A stretch of DNA of 64,000 bases. Source: Trichosphaerium sp. ATCC 40318 (taxonomy: Eukaryota; Discosea; Flabellinia; Trichosidae). The stretch spans positions 106,448-170,447 of the forward strand of contig JALMLS010000210.1 of NCBI GenBank assembly GCA_038496445.1, given 5' to 3'. Both the position numbers and the translations under genes were made by a program. Of the stretch, positions 56,520 to 64,000 are shown piece after piece; the first letter of the stretch is position 1, and every line of letters begins with the position of its first letter. Below the pieces are notes generated by a model that was given only the letters and a program-made list of their open reading frames with translations, was not told the DNA's origin and made no database searches.

Positions 56520-57480
56520 ATCAATCGTGTCAGCTACCGTTGCACATGACCCAGATAAAAAGTCAGGTATAACATCTGTCTCACGACCGGCAGCAAGGAA
56601 TAGAACACCACCAACAATTTCTCCTGTTAAACAATATTCATTTTCATGGTCCTGTCACGTGTACCATATTCTGAGAGTTGTTGAATTTAGACGTCACTAT
56701 GACAACGAGAATGACACTTTGAACAACTGATTTTTACTGTTTCTCTCTATCTTACGGTGAGGCTTCAACCGATCAAATCGTACAAATAATGCTATCTACA
56801 CCTCCAAAGGCGGTAAATTGAAAAATCTGATTTCAGTACCAAACCACTCAGAATTAGTAGTTCAATATCAATGCCGTTAAGTTTCGTGACGAAAATCTAC
56901 TCAAAATCTTGTAGAACCAATACGAAGGATGCCGTTTGGCCGCACTAGCGCTCCCGCTACAAGTTCGGTAGCAATACGCTACACCATCTTGGCCATGTAG
57001 AATCGACAGGGCACATAGCGCCTGATCTAGCAAAGATCAGTGCTATTTCTAACATCTCGACTACCAAATACTTTTCAGACTCATGTGCATGCCTATGAAA
57101 AACTGGTTACTACAGACGATTTATAAAGGGCACGCTAAGATACTATGGCAGCACCTCTCACCAGTATGCTTAAGAAAGACAAGTAATTGAACTGGTCCAA
57201 CCCTCATGATGATGGTGCATTCGACTCACTTACAACAGCATTGGTTTCCCAATACTTGCACCTGCACAGATTTACTCTTTTCACAGATACATCAGACGTT
57301 GGCATTGGTGTACTCACACAGATCAATAGATGGTGATGAAAAGGTAATTGTGTACCGCAGTGGAGTATTCCAACCAGCAGAAAAGAATTACTCTGTCACA
57401 GAACGTGAATGTTTAGCCATTGCAGACGGTTCAAAAAGTTTAGATGTCACTGATGGGTACTTTACCGTTATGTAACAATG
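56520..57480 (+). mobile_element. Decayed Ty3/Gypsy-type retrotransposon Pol (reverse transcriptase / RNase H)
   Basis: Two fragments of a retroelement polyprotein are readable on the plus strand. Near 56930-56990 is RMPFGRTSAPAT, the reverse transcriptase MPFGLxNAPATF motif. Near 57260-57420 is FTLFTDTSDVGIGVLTQ followed by KVIVYRSGVFQPAEKNYSVT and ERECLAI, the start of the RT-linked RNase H domain (TDASxxGxGAVLxQ ... NYSxTERECLAI). Frames change and stops intervene, so the element is dead. No long terminal repeats, gag or integrase seen. This is a domestic genome element, not an infectious agent. Confidence 0.75.
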
Positions 57481-60400
57481 CGTTTCTTACAAAGTTTTAA
57501 ATAAAAGATAATCACAGTGAAAAGGCTTGAGGTTTGTTAGCGTCGTAAAGGCTTGCTGTCGCTGCGCCTAATTTTTTTCTTTTCGAACCGCTGTGCTTGG
57601 CAGCAAATGTCAGTACTGCAGTGTAGTTGAGAAGCAAGTGATTTGGCGAGATGTCGCTCAGAAATCATCAGAAAAGCGTACAGTGATAGAGCGAAACAAG
57701 TACGAAACGGTTTTTCAAAATAAAGTTGTAGAAAAACCCTTATGGTAAAACCTATTTTCTTTGCAGTTTGCAGTAATGTAGAACGTGTTTTCGCGGACTA
57801 TTTTTTAACCCGATAGGGAACACAAAGTATTATCATAACGAGAACTGGTAACGAATTCGTCGACCAGTTTTTGCGCCAGGCAGACGCTGTAGTCACTTGG
57901 GGTTTTTTTGTGTGATGTTGAGATAGATTTTTTTCTCTTGCGTCTGTTGTTATTTTCTATCCCACTGGTTTCGTTTGTAACACTTTAGATTGGTAGGCTA
58001 TTTAAATTACACTGTTTTTGCGCTAAACAGAACCAACAACACTGCGGGGCATGAAAACGGCACCAAAGAACTCTTTACGCACCACAATGCGCTACTCTAC
58101 TCTCCAAAGAACATGTACTACAACAGTTTTTTCTGCTATTTTGTCTATCTACGACAACATGCAGTCTGTACATTGCCCTACCACGGCGGATACCCGATAT
58201 ATTGTGTTACTAGTATTGAGCACTAACAACCATCAGTATTTTGCAACAACTTTTTTTTTGACATGACGTGCGCCTATGATCTTTGTAGCAACCATGAACG
58301 CTTCCACCCATTTGTTGTCTAAACCTTAATGATGTAGTATCCGCTGGTTGGCGATGACATGTTCATAGCAATCCGTGTCATTCAGGTTTGAATAGTTGTG
58401 ATCTAGTTTATATGCTCTCCTCCGTGTACAGCTTTACTTTGGTTGCTTGTTTCATTCAATATGAGGCTCCTTTAGAAGTCAAAAATTTGTTCATCTTCTA
58501 TTTTTTTTTTTTTTTTTCAGGAATAAAAACGTTTTCTTGTTCAATGAAAACCAAGCGGCGAAAATATTTTTATTGCAGTTTTATACGCACATATACATGT
58601 CGCATTAGTGTGCAAAGAATCAGGTCAAAAATCGATTTTTCAAGCCAGATATTATGACTTCTTTCTGGTTTTTTTGAGCCAAAAACGAGGAATGTTTACA
58701 AATCTTTTTCTCGTTGAAAATACAAAACGTGTGTATTGACATGTAGATCTGTTGTGAAAAAAATCAGAACTGAACTTGAATGTGTTTGCCATAAATGGTA
58801 CCTTTCTTATTTTTTTCTGTATTTTCACTGTGAAAATTGTTGTGTCACTGGCAGGATGTTATGGATTTATTTGAGCACACTGACCATTCAAAGATACCGA
58901 CGGTAATAATAGTATTTACATGCTGATGTCTCAACCTTTTAGTCGTTATGGTGACCGTTGCAGGTCCATCGCTGCAGTAATTTATGCAGTTACAATATGT
59001 TCCTTTGAACTTTGTTCATGTTTGCATAGCTCTTCTCTAGTTTTATCAACCTTATTATTTGCTTCTTGTAACTCTAGTTCAATTCCATGTTACACTAACA
59101 CTCTTGTCTAGTCACCAGGGATATTTATTGTCCATGAAATCCTTACAGTAATGTGAGGTTGGTTTTTTTTAATTGTCAGTTTGTTGGATGCTGGTTACCT
59201 TTTGGCCAGGGATATACTGTGCAGTACACTACAAAATACACAGTGTGCTCTCATACCTACTTCTTACACTTAGAGAAGTATAAACCATGATTGTTCATAT
59301 GATATTTAGGAAAGAATGAAAAAACACTCATCTTGAGTCTTGTCACTCCTGGCAATACCACAGGTTTGGTTAATGTAAGTGGTCCCAACAACTCAAGTAT
59401 AGACATTTAGCAGGAGTTTACAATAGTATAAAAAATATGCAGTACTGGATGTATATCCTGTAAGTACACAAACAAGTCTTTACTTTGAACTAGCTACTAA
59501 TTATGAAAGGCACAAGCACCGACAAGTTAAGAGGACAGCCAATAAAACCAGCCTACTACCAAGTTCATTACAAATTGATAGCTAGGGAAAGACCTCTTGA
59601 AGACATATGGTTGGTAAGCGATGTCAAAAACCAATTTATGATATTTCTGTTTGGGATTTCAAAGTATAGAGCTCTATGCGTTGGTAGCTTCACTTGTATT
59701 TCTATACAGAAAAATATTTGAAAAAGTCAACAATTAATGGATGCAATTTTTATTGGCTACCTTGTTTCTGTCTTTGTGTCAATAAAGGTATCCTTCACCT
59801 CCTATACTATACTATTCTTTATGTATAGAATGAACAAATTAGGTACATATTATAACTGGAACTATACCAGACGCTATTCAGGGAGTTGTATTCTCCCTTG
59901 TTTCTACAAGGAATAAATGGCAAAAAAGATTGCAAAAGTTTCTCCAAAAGTAATAGTTTGGTGTCAGTGGTAGATGTTACTCTATGTTCCTTAGTTATAA
60001 ACAGAATAGCTTATCTATGCGTGCTGTTAAAAGAACTAGTGCTATTTCTTGTTCTCATTTTAGAGACCAAAATGAGTAGTCTCAGAACATTAAATTATTT
60101 CACCTGCAACTTACTTTTTGATCGAGATTTATTATATATCTCGCTTGTATGTAATAAATTCTCTAGCAATAATATTCTTCCACTCGCATGATCTATGATG
60201 GAAATAGGGAAGAACCATCTTTTGTCCTAAAATGCGGAGTAAGTGTGGTGACTTCACAAAGACGCTTCAAAATCTTTAATAAAAAACTGCGATTTCGCTT
60301 ACATTGCAAGACTTCACTTTTGGCTCCCTTTTTCTGTGTTTCGTTTGTGAGTTACAGCACTGCTAACACCTGAGGTAGCGAAAGGTCTGTATTTGTTGAT

Positions 60401-61898
60401 GTACAAAGTCATTTTTTCTCATGTATAAACCAAACCTATTCCTTTCAATGATGTGTATTTTTAGGCGTCACGTTACACTTGATGTTATGTTAAGCCAAAA
60501 TTGCGTAAAATTTGACACATGTCAAAATGTCTACATTTTAGTCGATGCCTTTTTGCGGGTATGTACATTAGGATGTGAATACCTAGTGTGCTAGGCGGTT
60601 TTTTTCAATCCAATTGGAGAGCTGCAGTACCGATAGCACTAATTAGGAATAAAACTACGACTAAAGTCTGATTTCAAAGAACACTGAGCGAATGTGACAA
60701 ATGTTAGATTTGATTTCTCTTGTTACTTTTCTAACCATGTAACCAAGTTAGCGCGCAATCGACTACAATTCAGAGGAATAAACGTAGTGTTAAAAGTCCA
60801 CAGACTTTCTAAAAACAAATAGCCTAGGACAAGAACAGACGCACACAAAAACTGTTGATCGCTGGGCACAAGAAGTCTAGCTAGTCGTTGTGTACTAACA
60901 GCGAACTTTTTAAAAGCTATAACATCCAAAGTATGGGACGATGCAACTAACGCAATATGTACATAACCAGTATAGTGCAATGCAGGAGCGACCAAAGTTA
61001 ATTTACTTGTACACGCACGGAATGTGTGTATTCTCAGCTAGAGTACTTGTGCTTAGCAACCCTTATCGTCTTGGCGTGGCGAGTTACGCTTTGGCTGATA
61101 GCTACTACGATATTTCACACGGCGTAGAAAGATGAATTTACTGAGCAAAGACCTAGTACTAGTAACATGAAAAGCAACTAATTTTTATTGAGAAAGAATT
61201 CAAAAAACTACCGTTAAAGAAAAAGCATGACTTTGCTTCTTGTGGAGGAAAGAACTACGCTGCAACAACATGGAGTATTGGCTGAACTCTGTTTAGCCTT
61301 TATTGTAGAGGTATCCCATTCGTAGGTGATAAGGGTTTACTGTTACCTCGTGCAGCTCCGTTGTGGTTTATTCTTTTCCCCATCATACTGCCAAAGCACC
61401 ACTACTGTCACCTACAATATTAATATAAGTTAAATAGATAACTGGTATCATTTCTAACCAGAAAGAAAAATTACTTGGTTGCACATGCTATGCGACCGTG
61501 AAGTAAAAAAGTGTTCAATTGTATTGAATTAGAGGTGTTCGTGGTCCAGTCCCGGCAAAGCCAACGGCTAAGAAACTCTTCACAAAATCTGTAATCGGCT
61601 AAACCATTTAAAAATGTGAGATTTTGTTGGTGTTACAAATTTTTTAAGTCCTGCATGCTCCTAATGGCTTTGAAATTCGTTTTGTTCGATGCATAGGTCC
61701 AAATAATATCAAGCAAAAAAATACAAACATGGTTTGAGTTTTACGGGGGCAGGTCCTCTAATTTTATTAGTTAGGTCATGCAGTACCTCTAATTTTATTT
61801 TCTGATTGTATACAGCGTACTTTTCACAGTCACGTGTTTTAGAAAATTACCATTCTGTTAACAGTAATTTAAACGTAAACAGCCATAGATCCTAATCA
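57481..61898. other. Gene-poor AT-rich region of about 4.4 kb
   Basis: No gene with clear coding character. Open frames at 57990-58266, 58388-58657, 59503-59721, 59886-60191 and 60723-60995 (minus) lack recognisable motifs and good splice context. CACGTG, frequent elsewhere, is absent until 61831. The region may be old transposon debris, since it is flanked by a dead Pol and an endonuclease gene. Confidence 0.4.
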
Positions 61899-62794
61899 GT
61901 GAACACTAGTTGGCCTAATTACTGTTACGATAATGTCTCAACAGTAGGCCCTCTAATTTATGTTAAGCGCACTCAACTGTTCATAATCAACAACAACTAC
62001 AGAACTAACAACAACGCTTACTATGGAACCTATGGAACCCAAAGAACTGGAAGAGCCAAAGAGTATTTTTACACACTCTTTCCGAACATTAAGCGAATGC
62101 CTAACATTTATTACTATGATGGTACACGCACAACGCTCAGAAAAGTCATGAAGGAAAGAAAACTTGTGTTCAAGAGACCGAACTACCCAGAAGCAGAGTA
62201 CCACCGTGTTTTAGCCAATGATTTGCGCATTGTGCCTTTGGACATTGCCAAGTTGAAGTTGGGGTTATTGATGAAAAACTCCAAAAGAACAGGTACCTTT
62301 TTTCTTTTGATCATGTGGTTTTTTTTCAGAATAGGCCCTCTATTTTTTTACTTGTGTTGACTTTATTAATAGACAATGGATGCTTGGTGCTCACTGCCAA
62401 TGCCAAACTAGATAAGAAAGGATATCCCAGAGCTTGTATTGGAGGTGTGTACTTTAAACTCCACCACTTGGCTAGATATTGTCATTCAGGTATTACCATT
62501 TATACTGAAGTACCTGGTGTTGATGGAGATGATAAATATGTAGTTTGGACAGGCTACAACCGTTGTAAAATAGATGGAAGCCATTTATGTCATAACAAGG
62601 AGTGCTTTGATGCTGCTCATGTGGTATTTGAACCATCTGTTGTTAACCAAAGAAGAAATACCTGTGTTGCACAAGGCTATTGCTCTGGCCATGTGTACAA
62701 TGGAATTGTAGCACCAGATTGCATTCTTTAAATGCCAAAACATTGTTTTTCAATAAACATAGTCTCAATTTGCAACAGTAGTACCTCTAATTTA
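61755..62794. repeat. Recurrent CCTCTAATTT motifs around the endonuclease gene
   Basis: The string CCTCTAATTT occurs at about 61755, 61786, 61950 and 62784, with a variant CCTCTATTTT at 62338 inside the intron. Preceding bases are similar (GGTCCTCTAATTTTATT, AGTACCTCTAATTT, AGGCCCTCTAATTT). They bracket the coding region and may be terminal or internal repeats of a small mobile unit. Confidence 0.45.
61899..62731 (+). CDS. His-Me finger (I-PpoI-like) homing-type endonuclease
   Basis: Two exons (about 61899-62290 and 62374-62731) join in frame after the GTACC donor. The 5' end is uncertain because no in-frame ATG precedes the first coding codons. The N-terminal half is basic (RTTLRKVMKERKLVFKRPNY). 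The C-terminal half holds CLVLTANAKLDKKGYPRACI, then DGSHLCHNKECFDAAHVVFE and NQRRNTCVAQGYCSGH. This is the zinc-binding-loop / catalytic core of the I-PpoI class: His in SHLCHN (general base) and Asn in RRN (metal ligand) are conserved, with Cys/His zinc ligands. I-PpoI itself cuts rDNA from a mobile intron. Stand-alone relatives occur in other eukaryote genomes. Confidence 0.8.
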
Positions 62795-64000
62795 GTTAAG
62801 GGCAGTCCCAAAAGCTAAAAGGCACCCTGTTGGAAAGATATTAGTAAGACTTGTTAAGTTTTCCACCAAATTGTCCTTTACCTTGTTTATAATATTTCCT
62901 TCAACAAGATTTGCAACGCCATGAGTATCACCAGTAATCTCACCAAGTTTTCCAGACGTTGACTCAGCATGTGCAACCAAATTTTCTGGTTAGAAATAGC
63001 ACAATTCTCAGTCTCCAAATTCACGCTAAATACTAAGAAACGCTCTGAACAGATACATGTAAGCAAGAGGATAGACAAAGAACATTTAGCGTACAGAAAC
63101 TTGGTGCCAATCAATAAGTAATGTTTGTGCAAGTTTTGTAAAATTCAAGGCAACTTTGCACTTTCTACACTTTCAATTATTGTAGGATATAATTGGCCGG
63201 CCTTATTTATTCTACCAGTCTTAACCACTTACAAACAATAAAGCATTTAGAGTAATTCGAGATGTACAGACATCTTGGCACGTGACTTGCAATCCCGTTT
63301 GATTTTAAGTTGTTTATTTGTTTTTTCTGTTATTGTATATGGATGGTGATAATCCGAAGAGATCCGAAGAGATGATGCAATATAAGAATAAAAAGAGAAA
63401 TAAAATTTCGTATTGTAAGTCGCTTGTAACAATAACTTCAATAGTCATTGCTACGCAGGACAAAAGCAGAGTTATTGTGTGAAATGAGGAAAATAACAAC
63501 GTAAAGAATCTCATGTCTTTCAATTAAGCATAGTTTCAAATGCATCCTTTATTTTCTTGCTATTTCTACACCTTTCCTAGTTGGCAATAGGTTGGCAGTA
63601 AAACAACATTTAAGCACCACATGGCAAAGAAACAATCACTTATTTCTAGTGCTATTAATCACTCGGTCTTAAAGTTGTGTCGACAAACAAAGACTGGACT
63701 GAGTCGTTCCTGAAAAAGACCGCGAAAGCTATTTGTATCAATTCCAAGTACGGACATCATTGAAATAAGATGTGAGCTCAAATTAACTTTATCATACGTA
63801 ACACAAGACGTACTATCCTTGAGCATGGGTTATTGATAAAGTAGCTTCTTAATCAATTACTATGAGTCTAGTGTTATGACTGAGCACTGGTCAGTGACAA
63901 CTGGTATATCTTTCAAAGTTGATTAAGTATTAACTGTCAGGGTACGGACCAAAGCCATTGACTGAAGCAGAGTGTTGCAAGAAAGGAATCTTATTTTCAG
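62732..64000. other. Gene-free end of the window
   Basis: AT-rich; minus-strand open frames at 62792-62980, 62887-63132 and 63247-63523 lack recognisable features. One CACGTG near 63278. Nothing else supported. Confidence 0.4.

Noticed and set aside
1-64000. tRNA, rRNA or CRISPR features
   Set aside because: I looked for T-loop (GGTTCRANNCC) and repeat-spacer patterns and found no candidate with a matching acceptor stem or regular spacing.

Overview
The window is nuclear DNA of an AT-rich unicellular eukaryote. Genes are split by many short GT-AG introns, mostly about 30-75 nt. The donor is very often GTACGT or GTACGA rather than GTAAGT, and acceptors follow pyrimidine tracts. Core eukaryotic genes are present: GHITM/TMBIM5, pinin, mitochondrial uL29m (MRPL47), Ras, a Rho-GEF, a DHHC-type acyltransferase, kelch and MORN-SAM proteins. 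I could not place the lineage. An amoebozoan-like or other free-living protist is only a guess. All exon joins are by eye.

Layout. 1-9 kb: 3' end of a basic zinc-binding-like protein gene, GHITM, a small secreted protein, a type I surface protein, a subtilase relic and a small basic protein. 10-36 kb: the most dynamic part. It holds two GH27 alpha-galactosidase/alpha-N-acetylgalactosaminidase genes plus the orphan first exon of a third. Four YwqK-like (MORN_2-type) repeat genes lie beside them, two of these with an F-box-like N-terminus upstream of the repeats and a third with a similar segment. A Rho-GEF, a mucin-like GPI-anchored lamin-tail protein, pinin/MRPL47 and Ras are interspersed. 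Part of this region (GH27 5' end plus a YwqK-like gene) is repeated as inverted arms of about 1.6 kb, 20 kb apart. 38-56 kb: secreted or membrane proteins (parallel beta-helix, clan GH-A-like glycosidase, beta-propeller-like, polytopic 7TM-like), a DHYC acyltransferase, kelch and MORN-SAM. 56-64 kb: gene-poor, with a decayed Ty3/Gypsy-type Pol and an I-PpoI-like His-Me finger endonuclease gene.

Themes. Many products are secreted or on the surface. Sugar-active enzymes of the alpha-GalNAc type sit near a Thr-rich mucin-like protein, so the window may serve extracellular glycan display and turnover; that is inference. Several proteins look like family members that lost key residues. The second GH27 lacks the acid/base Asp. 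The DHYC protein lacks nearly all zinc ligands. The clan GH-A-like protein lacks the Asn before the putative acid/base Glu. The most unusual features are the YwqK-like/GH27 pairing and duplication, the intron-bearing mucin repeat array with frameshifts and a damaged splice acceptor, and a strong excess of the palindrome CACGTG.
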